DNA of 64,000 nt from Methylicorpusculum sp. (GCF_030651835.1 NZ_JAUSBX010000050.1:49944-113943); one strand, 5' to 3'; counted from the stretch's first letter, positions 54,815 through 64,000 are shown. The notes: a model not told the origin generated them from the sequence alone. Numbers and translations are program-made.

Positions 54815-56081
54815 AATAAAAACCGTCCATACCTGACTCTCCGGTCAGAATCTGCCTGCCAACACTGGCTTGAATACCCCATAAAGGTTCAATGGGAAAT
54901 TCCTGGGCATCATCATGCGCTTTTAGAAATGTAGCCATTTGGAATTCATTTTCCTGTTTATGGATAGAACAGGTCGCGTAAACAAGCACGCCACCCGGCA
55001 GCAGCAAAGGCCATATCGCGTTGACTATACTGCCTTGCAACTCAACTAATTTAGCCATGTCATCCGGTTTGCGTAATAACTTGATGTCCGGGTGCCTGCG
55101 AATAACACCCAAGCCCGAGCACGGCGCATCGACCAGAATGCGGTCAAACAGCTTGCCGTCCCACCAGGAATCAGGATTTGCCGCATCGCCAACCAATAAA
55201 GTCGCATTTAAACCCAGGCGGGCCATATTTTCCTCGACCCGCTCCATTCTGGCCGCATCACAATCAAGCGCCACCAATTCAGCAAGCTCCGGTTGAATTT
55301 CGAGCAGGTGAGCCGTTTTTCCGCCCGGCGCCGCGCAGATATCCAGCACTCGATGCCCGGCATCAACACCCAATAATCCGGCGGCCAGCTGCGCAGCGGC
55401 ATCCTGAACCGACACCAGACCTTCGCCAAAACCGGGTAACTGTTCAACCGGAACAGGGTGCTCCAATATCAATGCGGCGGGTGCAGCGCTAACCTCTGCC
55501 GCAGCAATACCATTGTCAGTCAACCGCTGAAGATATTGACCTCGAGTCAAACGCGACTGATTAACCCTAAGCACCATAGGCGCTTGACGGTTATTTTCAA
55601 GGAAGATCGTGCCTGCCTGTTCCGGCCAATCCTGCTGAATTAATGTGATCAGCCATTTGGGGTGACCGGCGGCCAGCACAGGATCATTATCCAAATTGGC
55701 CTGCAACTGGTCCTGCTGTCTTTGATAGTTTCTAAGCACGGCATTGATGAGGGATTTTGCCCAGATTTTTTTTCTCGGCAGCGCGGCCACCGTCTCTGAT
55801 ACGGCAGCGTGTTCTTTAACACGCATGTAAGCCAGCTGATAAATGCCCATTAGCGCCAGCACTTTGACTTCATTATCTTTAATGGGTTTTATCACCAATT
55901 GATTAAGCAAAAACTCCAGCGGATAAAACTGCCTGATGACACCGTAACAAATCGCTTGAACAAAGGCCTTGTCTTGAGGCTTGATACCCTCCGGCAACAG
56001 CTGATCAAGAGCCGCCGTCAACGACTGCCCTTCTTTTAAAACACGACCGATAATTTTGGCGGACAGAAGTCTTAAGTTCAC
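54792..56081 (-). CDS. rsmB: 16S rRNA m5C967 methyltransferase
   Basis: It methylates C967 of 16S rRNA with S-adenosylmethionine. It has an N-terminal NusB-like domain (1-140), then the Rossmann methyltransferase: DICAAPGGKTAHLLE, VDAPCSGLGVIRRHPDIK with one catalytic Cys and VYATCSIHKQENE with the other. The GTG at 56081 overlaps the fmt stop (GTGA) and gives the normal [10 protein letters not shown] start. Length is 429 residues. Confidence 0.95.
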   Translation of the reverse strand: MNLRLLSAKIIGRVLKEGQSLTAALDQLLPEGIKPQDKAFVQAICYGVIRQFYPLEFLLNQLVIKPIKDNEVKVLALMGIYQLAYMRVKEHAAVSETVAALPRKKIWAKSLINAVLRNYQRQQDQLQANLDNDPVLAAGHPKWLITLIQQDWPEQAGTIFLENNRQAPMVLRVNQSRLTRGQYLQRLTDNGIAAAEVSAAPAALILEHPVPVEQLPGFGEGLVSVQDAAAQLAAGLLGVDAGHRVLDICAAPGGKTAHLLEIQPELAELVALDCDAARMERVEENMARLGLNATLLVGDAANPDSWWDGKLFDRILVDAPCSGLGVIRRHPDIKLLRKPDDMAKLVELQGSIVNAIWPLLLPGGVLVYATCSIHKQENEFQMATFLKAHDDAQEFPIEPLWGIQASVGRQILTGESGMDGFYYARLRKQ

Positions 56082-57010
56082 GTGCCACAACCCAATCTTC
56101 GGGCATGAAGATCATGGGCGTTGATAAAGTCCCGGGCTGAAACGCGCTTTCCTCCGGGCAATTGAACTTCCAACAAACGCAATACACCTTTTCCGGTTTG
56201 GACATCCAGTTGTTTATCGTTGATTAAAACCGTACCCGGAGCCTCGTTCGATTCACTACTTACCGGTTCAGCACGCCAGATCCTCAAGACATCACCGTTA
56301 AACGTGGTTTGAGCCACCGGCCAGGCATTCATGCCTCTGACTTTAAGCGCCAGCACCTCGGCAGATTGGCTCCAATCCATCAAAGACTCGGATTTGTCGA
56401 GTTTCTCTGCATAGGTCACCAAAGCTTCATCCTGCTTTTCCGGGTGCAACTCGTTCTTATCAAGCTGATCCAGCACTTTGCTTAGCCCGACAGCACCCAA
56501 TTGTGCGAGTTTATTGTGCAAATCACTGGCCGTATCATGAGGCTCTATCACGTAAACTTCCTTATGCAGCATATCACCCGCATCCAATTGCCGGACTATT
56601 TGCATGATCGTCACACCGGTTTCTTTATCGCCCGCCATCAGCGCTCTTTGAATAGGCGCCGCGCCGCGCCAACGGGGCAGCAAAGATCCGTGAACATTAA
56701 TACAGCCGTATTTTGGCAAATCCAATACGGATTGCGGCAGAATCATTCCATAGGCGACAACAACCATCAGGTCGGGATTAAAGTCAGCCAGCTGCTTGAA
56801 ATCACTTTCATTTTTGAGTGACGCAGGTTGAACCACGGTGATTCCGGATTCAAGAGCCAAGGCTTTGACAGGACTGGGAGTCAATTTTCGCCCGCGGCCC
56901 GCCGGTTTGTCGGGCTGTGTATAGACGGCGCAGACCTCATGCGATGAAGCCAGCAGCATCTGCAACGCAGGCACAGCAAATTCCGGCGTACCGGCAAATA
57001 CAATTCTCAT
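56078..57010 (-). CDS. fmt: Methionyl-tRNA formyltransferase
   Basis: It formylates initiator Met-tRNA using 10-formyltetrahydrofolate. The 310-residue product has [16 protein letters not shown], the signature [20 protein letters not shown] with catalytic Asn and His, and the C-terminal tRNA-binding domain. It overlaps def by ATGA and rsmB by GTGA. Confidence 0.97.
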   Translation of the reverse strand: MRIVFAGTPEFAVPALQMLLASSHEVCAVYTQPDKPAGRGRKLTPSPVKALALESGITVVQPASLKNESDFKQLADFNPDLMVVVAYGMILPQSVLDLPKYGCINVHGSLLPRWRGAAPIQRALMAGDKETGVTIMQIVRQLDAGDMLHKEVYVIEPHDTASDLHNKLAQLGAVGLSKVLDQLDKNELHPEKQDEALVTYAEKLDKSESLMDWSQSAEVLALKVRGMNAWPVAQTTFNGDVLRIWRAEPVSSESNEAPGTVLINDKQLDVQTGKGVLRLLEVQLPGGKRVSARDFINAHDLHARRLGCGT

Positions 57011-57519
57011 AAGATTTTTTGTTCCAACTTGTGAATTTTTTCCAGCTTCCGCTTGATGCGTTGCCGTTTTAACGGAGAGATGTAATCAACAAATAATTTG
57101 CCCTCTAAATGATCCATTTCGTGCTGCACACAAATTGCTAATAAATCATCCGCTTCCATTTCAAACGCTTTGCCTTGTCTGTCTAGCGCTCTTACTTTGA
57201 TGCGTTCGGCCCGTTTAACTTTCTCAAAAAAGCCAGGCACTGATAAGCAGCCTTCTTCGCCCTCTTCAACACCGTGTTTTTCGATGATTTCGGGATTGAT
57301 CAAACACAAGGGCGATTTTTTGTCCTCGCTGACATCCATTACTATGATACGCTGATGAACATCGACCTGCGAAGCGGCCAAGCCAACACCTTTTGCTTCA
57401 TACATGGTTTCAAACATGTCATCGACCAGTTTCTTGATACCCTCATCAACCCGCGCAACCGCTTGTGCTTTTTTTCGCAGACGCTCGTCAGGAAACTCTA
57501 AAATAGTCAAAATACTCAA
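57007..57519 (-). CDS. def: Peptide deformylase
   Basis: It removes the formyl group from nascent N-terminal methionine. The three motifs [16 protein letters not shown] (metal Cys) and [12 protein letters not shown] (metal His pair with Glu) are complete. Upstream in-frame starts exist (57543, 57534), but AGGAG stands six or seven bases before TTG 57519 and gives the usual N-terminus [13 protein letters not shown]. The product from this start has 170 residues. The gene is divergent from the LysM gene. Confidence 0.95.
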   Translation of the reverse strand: MSILTILEFPDERLRKKAQAVARVDEGIKKLVDDMFETMYEAKGVGLAASQVDVHQRIIVMDVSEDKKSPLCLINPEIIEKHGVEEGEEGCLSVPGFFEKVKRAERIKVRALDRQGKAFEMEADDLLAICVQHEMDHLEGKLFVDYISPLKRQRIKRKLEKIHKLEQKIL

Positions 57520-57617
57520 CAATCTCTCCTGCATAATTTTCAATGCTGGAATTCTATATGATTTAATCTAAACTTTGAAATCACTCCACATAAAAATGAC
57601 CGATCAGGAACCTGTTT

Positions 57618-58679
57618 ATGGCCTTGCGTAACCTTTTGGGATTATTAGCACTTCTAATATCCAACTTAGCCATCAGTGAGGAATTGATAGCAATAAACCC
57701 CAATCACCCTGACCGTTACACGGTGGTCGAGGGGGATACATTGTGGCATATTGCCGGACGATTTTTACAACGCCCCGAACAATGGCCCTATTTATGGCAA
57801 ACCAACCAGCAGATTGAAAACCCCCATTTGATCTACCCGGGCGATACCATCGTTTTTTCCCTGGTTAACGGTCAGCCGCAGTTAAGCCTTACAAACACAA
57901 ATGTCTCATCCTACGAAACCTCAGAAAATGCGGACTATGTAAAACTGACGCCTCGCATCCGTGAAACGGATTTGAGACAGGCAATCAAACTGATCCCGTC
58001 TGAAACCATTGCCAAATATCTGGTATCGCCGCGCATTGTCGGCCCTGATGAACTCAATAAAGCGCCTTACATCATCGACTTTGCCGGTGACCGCCTGCTC
58101 GCTGGCGCAGGAGATCGCATCTATGTTCGCGCCATCGAGCAACCGGAAACGCTCTCTTATACGATATACCGGCAGGGCGACACATTGAAAAGCCCCAATT
58201 CAGCAGAAATTCTGGGCTATGAAGCTAAATATATCGCCGAAGCGACACTCAATGAGAAAGGCGATCCCGCCACACTGACCATTACAAAATCTACAAGCGA
58301 AATTCGAACCGGTGACCGATTAATGACGCGTGAAGAAGGGGATTTCACGCTTAATTATTTTCCGCACGCTCCCGAGGAGACAATAGAGGGAAATATCATC
58401 AATGTACTGGACGGCGTCACGCAAATCGGCCGTTATAACGTTGTGTCCATAGACAAAGGTCAAGTTGATAATATCAGCGTTGGTCATGTATTTGATATCT
58501 ACCGTAGCGGCAAGACAGTTCGCGATACCTTCAGCATCCAGCGTAATGATGAGATTCAAATGCCCGATGAAATAGCCGGAAAATTGATGGTCTTCAGAGT
58601 CTTTGAACGCGTCAGCTATGCCCTGGTTATGGAAGCCACACAGGCTATTCATGTTCTTGACCGCGTAAGAACACCCTGA
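57618..58679 (+). CDS. LysM domain protein
   Basis: This 353-residue exported protein has a signal peptide (LLGLLALLISNLAISEE) followed by one LysM peptidoglycan-binding domain (residues about 33-80, YTVVEGDTLWHIAGRFL, YLWQTN, HLIYPGDTIV). The rest is conserved with LysM proteins encoded next to dprA in gammaproteobacteria. AGGAA precedes the ATG. Its TGA overlaps the inferred CTG start of dprA. Confidence 0.9.
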   Translation: MALRNLLGLLALLISNLAISEELIAINPNHPDRYTVVEGDTLWHIAGRFLQRPEQWPYLWQTNQQIENPHLIYPGDTIVFSLVNGQPQLSLTNTNVSSYETSENADYVKLTPRIRETDLRQAIKLIPSETIAKYLVSPRIVGPDELNKAPYIIDFAGDRLLAGAGDRIYVRAIEQPETLSYTIYRQGDTLKSPNSAEILGYEAKYIAEATLNEKGDPATLTITKSTSEIRTGDRLMTREEGDFTLNYFPHAPEETIEGNIINVLDGVTQIGRYNVVSIDKGQVDNISVGHVFDIYRSGKTVRDTFSIQRNDEIQMPDEIAGKLMVFRVFERVSYALVMEATQAIHVLDRVRTP

Positions 58680-59776
58680 ACAGCGTCATCCCCGCCAATG
58701 ATCTTAAATTCTGGCTGGCGTTATTACGCACGCCGGGCGTTGGCTGTAGAACTTTTCTGAGACTGCTGCAAGGGCACGCGCCGGAACAGTTGTTTAAGGA
58801 ATCCAGAACCGCTCTATCTGCATTAGGCTTGAATGATAAAAGTATTGAATTCATTCGAGCACCTGACTGGTCTCAAGTAGACAGCGATTTACTGTGGCTG
58901 GAATCGCCACATCAAGGCGTTATAAGCATCACCGACCCGGCTTACCCTGTTCTGCTCAAAGAAATATCGGACCCGCCGCCCTTACTGTTTTTCAGGGGTG
59001 AGTCCGCTATTTTGAACTTGCCGCAAATTGCTATGGTCGGCAGCCGCAACCCTTCTACCCTGGGCCGGGAGACAGCGCTCAGTTTTGCCAAATCGTTGGC
59101 CAACACCGGCTTTGTCATTACCAGCGGACTGGCTTTGGGGATAGATGCCGCCAGTCATGAAGGCGCGCTGCTGGTTAATGGACTTACCATTGCCGTGGCT
59201 GGAACAGGGCTTGACCGGGTGTACCCTGCCTGTAACAAAGCCTTGGCAACCCGAATTTCGGAAACCGGCGTTTTAGTTTCTGAATTTCCGCCTGGCACTA
59301 CGGCTAAAGCAAACCATTTCCCCAGACGGAATCGAATCATCAGCGGCTTAAGCATGGGTTTACTGGTGGTAGAAGCCGCTAAACAAAGCGGCTCACTGAT
59401 CACGGCCAGAATGGCACTTGAACAAAACCGGGAAGTTTTTGCTATTCCCGGATCCATTCATAACCCGCTCGCCCGCGGTTGTAATGCACTGATCAGGGAA
59501 GGCGCAAAACTTGTTGAAACATCTCAGGATATTCTCGAAGAATTAGGTCAATACAATCAACAAGATGCCATAACAACTCCGTCTTTATCACAATCAATGC
59601 TTGACCTGGAGCAACAAACATTATTGAATCTGATCATGTTTAGCCCCACTTCTGTTGATAAACTGGTAGAAAGCACAGGCCAATCCGTTGAAGTCATTTC
59701 GTCAATGTTGCTGGTTATGGAACTTCAAGGTTACATTGAATCAATGCCCGGCGGGTGTTACACCCGCATTAAATAA
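58676..59776 (+). CDS. dprA: DNA-processing protein DprA, probable CTG start
   Basis: DprA binds incoming single-stranded DNA and loads RecA during transformation. The Rossmann core has the family signature around MVGSRNPSTLGRE, SGLALGIDAASHEGAL and FPRRNRIISGLS, and a C-terminal winged helix. The first ATG/GTG/TTG in frame is TTG 58790, but conserved N-terminal sequence is encoded upstream (FWLALLRTPGVGCRTFLRLL). The frame opens after a stop at 58658 and has no standard start before 58790; CTG 58676, overlapping the LysM stop as CTGA, would give 366 residues. A sequencing or frame issue cannot be excluded. Confidence 0.85.
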   Translation: MNSVIPANDLKFWLALLRTPGVGCRTFLRLLQGHAPEQLFKESRTALSALGLNDKSIEFIRAPDWSQVDSDLLWLESPHQGVISITDPAYPVLLKEISDPPPLLFFRGESAILNLPQIAMVGSRNPSTLGRETALSFAKSLANTGFVITSGLALGIDAASHEGALLVNGLTIAVAGTGLDRVYPACNKALATRISETGVLVSEFPPGTTAKANHFPRRNRIISGLSMGLLVVEAAKQSGSLITARMALEQNREVFAIPGSIHNPLARGCNALIREGAKLVETSQDILEELGQYNQQDAITTPSLSQSMLDLEQQTLLNLIMFSPTSVDKLVESTGQSVEVISSMLLVMELQGYIESMPGGCYTRIK

Positions 59777-59788
59777 TTTATACCTACT

Positions 59789-60256
59789 ATGAAAGAAAAT
59801 ATTTTTGATGTCTTGATGTATCTGTTTGAAAACTATATGGAGGATGAGATTGAGATCCTGCCTGACAGTGAGCTGATCAAGAACGAACTTGAAGAAGCTG
59901 GATTTGATCAAACCGAAGTCAACAAGGCTTTCGATTGGCTGGAATCCTTGAGTTTGCAAGGCAAAATCAATCCTTCGGCCTCTCATGCCTTCCGTATATT
60001 TTCAAGCCAGGAACTTGAAAGACTGGATATTGAATGCCGCAATTTTTTAATGTTTATTGAACACAACGGCATTTTGTCGCCTGCCAACCGTGAACTTGTT
60101 ATAGACCGTGCAGTAGCACTGGAAAATGAAGAGATTTCTCTGGAAAAACTGAAATGGATCGTCTTGATGGTATTGTTAAGTCAGCCCGATGAAGAAATTG
60201 CTTTTTCACGAATGGAAGATATCGTTTACGATCAGATTCCTGCTTACTTGCATTAA
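59789..60256 (+). CDS. smg: Smg family protein (DUF494)
   Basis: A 155-residue acidic protein with the DUF494 N-terminus MKENIFDVLMYLFENYMEDE and FDWLESLSLQ. The gene is regularly found between dprA and topA in gammaproteobacteria, as here; its function is unknown. Confidence 0.93.
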   Translation: MKENIFDVLMYLFENYMEDEIEILPDSELIKNELEEAGFDQTEVNKAFDWLESLSLQGKINPSASHAFRIFSSQELERLDIECRNFLMFIEHNGILSPANRELVIDRAVALENEEISLEKLKWIVLMVLLSQPDEEIAFSRMEDIVYDQIPAYLH

Positions 60257-60279
60257 ACCGGCCTCGAATTAAAGACCTA

Positions 60280-62613
60280 ATGAGTAACAACCTTGTCATT
60301 GTAGAATCCCCTGCAAAAGCTAAAACGATTGAAAAATATCTGGGCAAAGACTTTCATGTTTTGGCCTCCTATGGCCATGTCAGGGATCTGATCCCTAAAG
60401 AAGGCGCCGTAGATCCGGAACATGACTTTGCGATGAAATATGAAATCATTGATCGCAACCAACGCCATGTGCAGGCCATAAGTAAAGCCATAAAAGAAGC
60501 TCAAACCCTCTATCTGGCAACTGACCCCGATAGAGAAGGCGAAGCGATTTCCTGGCATCTTTACGAATTACTGAAAGAAAAAAAACTGCTTAAAAACAAG
60601 CCGGTACACCGGGTTATTTTTCATGAAATAACGAAGAAAGCGGTAACTGAAGCCATCGCCAACCCGACCGAACTTTCGATCAATTTAATCAATGCCCAGC
60701 AGGCCCGGCGGGCTCTGGATTATCTTGTCGGCTTTAAATTATCGCCTTTACTCTGGAAAAAGATTCGCCGCGGCCTGTCGGCCGGACGCGTTCAAAGCCC
60801 TGCCCTGCGAATGATCGTCGAAAGGGAACTTGAAATCGAAGCGTTCAAAACGCGAGAATACTGGAGTATAGATGCGGAACTGACGGCGCAAGAGCAAACG
60901 TTTAAAGCCAAATTGACTCATTTCAATGGCGAAAAACTCAACCAGTTCAGCTTTGAAACGGAGGAGCACGCCAGCCAGGTCAAACAAACCTTGCTGGATG
61001 CCGCTGACGGCAAACTGCATGTTGTCAAAGTCGAGAAAAAACAACGTAGCCGCAATCCGGCCCCCCCTTTTATAACTTCGACCTTGCAACAGGAAGCAGC
61101 GCGCAAACTGGGATTTACCACCAAGCGCACCATGATGGTGGCGCAGCAACTGTACGAAGGGATTGACCTGGGGGGTGAAACAGCCGGGTTGATTACCTAT
61201 ATGCGTACCGATTCGGTCAATTTGTCGGTTGACGCGGTGCTGGAAATAAGGGAATTGATTGCCGAAAAATACGGCGCAATCAACGTACCCAAAGAACCCC
61301 GGCAATTCAAAACCAAGTCAAAAAATGCCCAGGAAGCACATGAGGCGATAAGACCCACTTCCATCAGGCATCAGCCCGCTGAGGTTCAGAAGTACCTGAG
61401 CGCGGAACAATTTAAACTGTATGATCTCATCTGGAAGCGCACGATCGCCTGCCAGATGATTCACGCCACGATAGACATGGTGGCCATTGATTTTTGCTGC
61501 GGCGAAGAGCAGCAACACCTCTTCCGAGCAACAGGATCAACCATAGCCAAACCGGGTTTTATGGCTGTTTATCTTGAAGGTATTGACGATACCCAGGAAG
61601 GCGACGACAAAGAAAACTTTTTACCCGCATTGGAACAAGGCCGCCCTGTCCCGCTTAATGACATCATAGCCGGGCAACATTTTACCGAGCCACCGCCCCG
61701 CTACAGCGAAGCCAGCCTGGTAAAAACATTGGAAGAACACGGCATTGGCCGTCCCTCTACCTATGCATCGATCATTTCGACTTTGCAAAACCGTGAATAT
61801 GTCACACTGGAAAGCAAACGTTTTTATCCTACTGACGTGGGACGCATCGTCAATAAATTCCTGACCGAACATTTCACCAAATACGTCGATTACGATTTCA
61901 CAGCCAATCTTGAAGATGAGCTGGATGCCGTTTCGCGCGGTGAAAAAGAGTGGATTCCTTTGATGCATGCATTTTGGAACCCCTTCAACACCCTCATCCA
62001 TGAAAAAGATGAAAGCGTTCAACGCAAGGATGTGACACATGAAGCGATTGATGAAAAATGCCCCGAATGCGGTAGTCAACTGTCGATTCGATTGGGCCGT
62101 AATGGCCGTTTCATCGGCTGCAATAATTACCCGGAATGCTCTTATACACGGAATTTGAATGAAGACGGCAGCAGCGCCGACGCACCGGAAGTCGTAGAGG
62201 GAAGAACGTGCCCGAAATGTGACTCGCCTCTGGTCATCAAAGCCGGTAAATACGGCAAGTTCATCGGCTGCAGCGCTTATCCCAAATGTAAACACATTGA
62301 GCCTTTGGAAAAACCTCTGGATACTGGGGTCACCTGCCCTCAATGCAAAGAGGGCAGCATACTCAAACGTAAATCGCGGTTCGGCAAAATATTTTACTCG
62401 TGCTCCGAATACCCCAAATGTAGTTATGCGTTGTGGGATGCGCCAATCAAAGAAGAATGCCCTACCTGCCAATGGCCGATTCTTACCGTAAAATCAACTA
62501 AACGGCGCGGCGTTGAAAAAGTGTGTCCACAAAAAGACTGTAAATATGCGACACCGTATGAAGGTGATCCGGAAGATGTCAATGGGCCGAAAGAGCTGGC
62601 TGCTAGCCAATAG
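60280..62613 (+). CDS. topA: DNA topoisomerase I
   Basis: This type IA topoisomerase relaxes negative supercoils. The 777-residue protein has a TOPRIM domain (VIVESPAKAKTIEKYLG, ATDPDREGEAISWHL), the nucleophile Tyr in ITYMRTDSV, and three complete four-cysteine zinc units (CPECGSQL, CPKCDSPL, CPQCKEGS) plus a fourth shorter one (CPTCQWP...CPQKDC). It follows smg by 23 bp. Confidence 0.97.
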   Translation: MSNNLVIVESPAKAKTIEKYLGKDFHVLASYGHVRDLIPKEGAVDPEHDFAMKYEIIDRNQRHVQAISKAIKEAQTLYLATDPDREGEAISWHLYELLKEKKLLKNKPVHRVIFHEITKKAVTEAIANPTELSINLINAQQARRALDYLVGFKLSPLLWKKIRRGLSAGRVQSPALRMIVERELEIEAFKTREYWSIDAELTAQEQTFKAKLTHFNGEKLNQFSFETEEHASQVKQTLLDAADGKLHVVKVEKKQRSRNPAPPFITSTLQQEAARKLGFTTKRTMMVAQQLYEGIDLGGETAGLITYMRTDSVNLSVDAVLEIRELIAEKYGAINVPKEPRQFKTKSKNAQEAHEAIRPTSIRHQPAEVQKYLSAEQFKLYDLIWKRTIACQMIHATIDMVAIDFCCGEEQQHLFRATGSTIAKPGFMAVYLEGIDDTQEGDDKENFLPALEQGRPVPLNDIIAGQHFTEPPPRYSEASLVKTLEEHGIGRPSTYASIISTLQNREYVTLESKRFYPTDVGRIVNKFLTEHFTKYVDYDFTANLEDELDAVSRGEKEWIPLMHAFWNPFNTLIHEKDESVQRKDVTHEAIDEKCPECGSQLSIRLGRNGRFIGCNNYPECSYTRNLNEDGSSADAPEVVEGRTCPKCDSPLVIKAGKYGKFIGCSAYPKCKHIEPLEKPLDTGVTCPQCKEGSILKRKSRFGKIFYSCSEYPKCSYALWDAPIKEECPTCQWPILTVKSTKRRGVEKVCPQKDCKYATPYEGDPEDVNGPKELAASQ

Positions 62614-62778
62614 CTGAAAGCAAATGGCTATTTTAATGATTTGCTATGAAGGCAGAGCCGACTGAGCAAGGCTTAAGGCGAGTAGTTACAAGTTTCTTAT
62701 ACTCAATTTTTAGCCATAACCGAAACTTAATGCTGCTATTTAATGCCGAATAAATGCAAGATTGACTCAACACAAACT

Positions 62779-62797
62779 AATAATGATAATCACTGTA
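62779..62797 (+). promoter_or_regulatory. Possible Fur-like box
   Basis: AATAATGATAATCACTGTA matches 15 of 19 positions of the enterobacterial Fur consensus (GATAATGATAATCATTATC), with the left half nearly perfect. It lies 38 bp before the small gene at 62835. AT-rich chance matches are common, so this is weak. Confidence 0.3.
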
Positions 62798-62834
62798 ACG
62801 GCGTGAACGCATAAAGCTCACAGAGGTACGAGAG

Positions 62835-63053
62835 ATGACAACTAGATCAGCAAAAATTCTGCGTTTGACTGATAACGGCATAGGCTATATGAATGATGAT
62901 GTCAGCCATAGCATCACCGCATTTTCTTTTGAACAAATAAAAGGTTACAAAGGCGAGACTGCCAAGGAACTAGGGTTATTCAACGGCACAGAAGTTATCG
63001 TCGAATACGATGACGATCAACACGTCAATGCGGTATCGATTCCCAACAAATAA
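62835..63053 (+). CDS. Small hypothetical protein
   Basis: A 72-residue acidic protein (MTTRSAKILRLTDNGIGYMN; ELGLFNGTEVIVEYDDD). Its beta-rich pattern with a short strand-turn-strand and KELGLFNGTEV suggests a small barrel or SpoVT/TRAM-like fold, but no family is recognised. AGAGGTACGAGAG before the ATG supports translation. The next gene starts 15 bp after its stop. Confidence 0.65.
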   Translation: MTTRSAKILRLTDNGIGYMNDDVSHSITAFSFEQIKGYKGETAKELGLFNGTEVIVEYDDDQHVNAVSIPNK

Positions 63054-63068
63054 CGGCCGCCTAGATTG

Positions 63069-63719
63069 ATGCAAGAGTTGCTTGATCCAGCCAAAGCTCG
63101 TAGCACCTTGCTAACATGGACACCTGATCACCCTATTCCTCGATCCGTTAGAAATTGGGGCTTTTGTGCTGACTTCAGCAACTGGCTTCCCGGTGATTTG
63201 ATTTTAGTCAGCGCACAAAAACCAGGCTTAATTCAGCAATCCATTCGTAGAATACAAGCACAGGGTGGTTATGACACTGTGCATGCACGCTGGGAGCACG
63301 CTGCGGTCTATATAGGATCGAGCGCCTTGTGCGAAGCAACGCGCAAAGGCGTTGTCGTGAGCGATATTTACCAATACATTGGACAGCACCTGATTAGAGT
63401 GAGGAGAAACCCTACACTTAATAATGATCAAAGATGGGAACTCGCTGTCAATGCATTAAAATTACGAAGCTACCGATATGGTTATCGCTCTATTCTCACC
63501 TTACTATGGAAATCCCAATTTTCAGGCTACTGGGGAACCAGAACATTTACTTATCCCCAACGCACAAGAATTTGCTCTGAACTCTATGCCGATGCCCATA
63601 CCAAAGCCTCCAACGGCATAATTTTAGGAAATATCACTTCCGGCGAAATAACGCCTGCCAGCTTGAGCATGGAAAAGAAACTGATCGATGTAAAAACCAA
63701 GTGGGTCAAAATAATTTGA
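63069..63719 (+). CDS. Permuted NlpC/P60-like (YiiX/YaeF-type) protein
   Basis: A 216-residue protein. WLPGDLILVSAQKPG, the histidine in RWEHAAVYIG (near residue 76) and the cysteine in RICSELYADAH (near residue 173) match the circularly permuted papain-like layout in which His precedes Cys. Such enzymes act as amidases or acyl hydrolases, often on lipid or peptidoglycan. No signal peptide is seen. It starts at ATG 63069 (TTG 63066 also possible) and probably forms an operon with the preceding small gene. Confidence 0.75.
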   Translation: MQELLDPAKARSTLLTWTPDHPIPRSVRNWGFCADFSNWLPGDLILVSAQKPGLIQQSIRRIQAQGGYDTVHARWEHAAVYIGSSALCEATRKGVVVSDIYQYIGQHLIRVRRNPTLNNDQRWELAVNALKLRSYRYGYRSILTLLWKSQFSGYWGTRTFTYPQRTRICSELYADAHTKASNGIILGNITSGEITPASLSMEKKLIDVKTKWVKII

Positions 63720-63901
63720 TATCCCTACTTTACAAAAAACTCGGATCTACCCTCTAAGACGAAAGAAATTGGACACTTAAGCGTGTTTGCATCCAGCAGA
63801 ACAAACTTCGACCAGCGACACTGCTTTCATGGTCGTGGGCGAGAGGATCTTCAAACATGATCCTAAAAAGAGCAGTTAAAACTTGCTAAACTATCTCAAG
63901 T

Positions 63902-63915
63902 AATTGATATCAATT
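63902..63915. promoter_or_regulatory. Perfect 14-bp palindrome before the last gene
   Basis: AATTGATATCAATT is fully self-complementary and lies 15 bp before the ATG at 63931, within the likely promoter or leader. It could be a dimeric regulator's operator, though an AT-rich palindrome of this size can arise by chance. Confidence 0.3.
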
Positions 63916-63930
63916 GAGAATGAGGCGCTT

Positions 63931-64000
63931 ATGCAAGAGATCATGACTCACCCATTGGGTGATGGCCAATCAAAAGCATTGATACCCTTAGCCGAACCCG
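63931..64000 (+). CDS. Start of a gene truncated by the window end
   Basis: An ATG with GAGG seven bases upstream opens a frame (MQEIMTHPLGDGQSKALIPL) that runs without stop to the window edge, 23 complete codons. Too little is visible to name a family. Confidence 0.5.
   Translation, partial: MQEIMTHPLGDGQSKALIPLAEP

Noticed and set aside
1..64000. CRISPR arrays, restriction or toxin-antitoxin systems, tRNA or rRNA genes
   Set aside because: None was seen; the repeats present are dispersed palindromes, not regularly spaced arrays.

Overview
The window reads as a chromosomal segment of a gammaproteobacterium, most likely a Methylococcales-type methanotroph. This is an inference: class I adenylate cyclase, lptM-lysA-dapF-DUF484-xerC, VPLPA/PEP-CTERM exported proteins, a Thivi_2564-like membrane protein and rsmB/fmt/def beside an NtrY/NtrX-like pair fit that group, but no methane or methanol oxidation gene is present. 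There is no rRNA, tRNA, CRISPR array or prophage. Almost all sequence is coding, and the gaps hold palindromic repeats.

Layout. 1-2.1 kb: a REP-associated (RAYT) transposase broken by one amber codon lies between perfect 13-bp inverted repeats, next to a partial second copy of the 3' end of an HD-GYP phosphodiesterase gene. 2.6-7.5 kb: argH, a histidine phosphatase and class I adenylate cyclase. 7.7-8.3 kb: a VPLPA-CTERM protein. 8.6-15.3 kb: a complete tripartite ABC-2 export operon (TolC, HlyD, twin-ATPase, two permeases) closed by a hairpin terminator. 15.5-31.4 kb: an envelope/stress and glucan region with a DUF1207 barrel, two BON lipoproteins, a tandem-repeat membrane protein, glycogen phosphorylase, DUF3309, CsbD and a 2909-residue cyclic beta-1,2-glucan synthase.

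31.5-36.3 kb is a signalling block: a structured leader RNA ending in a terminator, a receiver-PAS-GGDEF-EAL protein, two paralogous Crp/Fnr regulators and a PilZ protein. With the HD-GYP protein this gives c-di-GMP synthesis, degradation and sensing parts in one window. 36.4-40.8 kb carries divergent tungstate-type tupA and tupC without a permease, then TRAP permeases dctQ and dctM without a binding protein. 40.8-47.3 kb is lptM-lysA-dapF-DUF484-xerC followed by DUF2333, DUF4389 and dinB. 47.8-50.4 kb has a PEP-CTERM protein, a DUF815 ATPase and rplM-rpsI. 50.7-57.5 kb on the minus strand is def-fmt-rsmB-DUF4390-ntrY-ntrX, with overlaps between all but the last pair. 57.6-62.6 kb, divergent from it, is LysM protein-dprA-smg-topA. 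The window ends with a small unknown gene, a permuted NlpC/P60-like protein and the start of a further gene.

The most unusual items are: a roughly 160-bp family with TATACC/GGTATA ends in four copies, three placed with the same end towards a gene's 3' end; the decayed RAYT element with its inverted repeats and host-gene duplication; the leader RNA before the GGDEF-EAL gene; an NtrX-like regulator lacking the GAFTGA loop and the Walker B aspartate; a dprA frame with no standard start for its conserved N-terminus but a CTG overlapping the upstream stop; and a perfect 22-bp inverted repeat around 88 bp.
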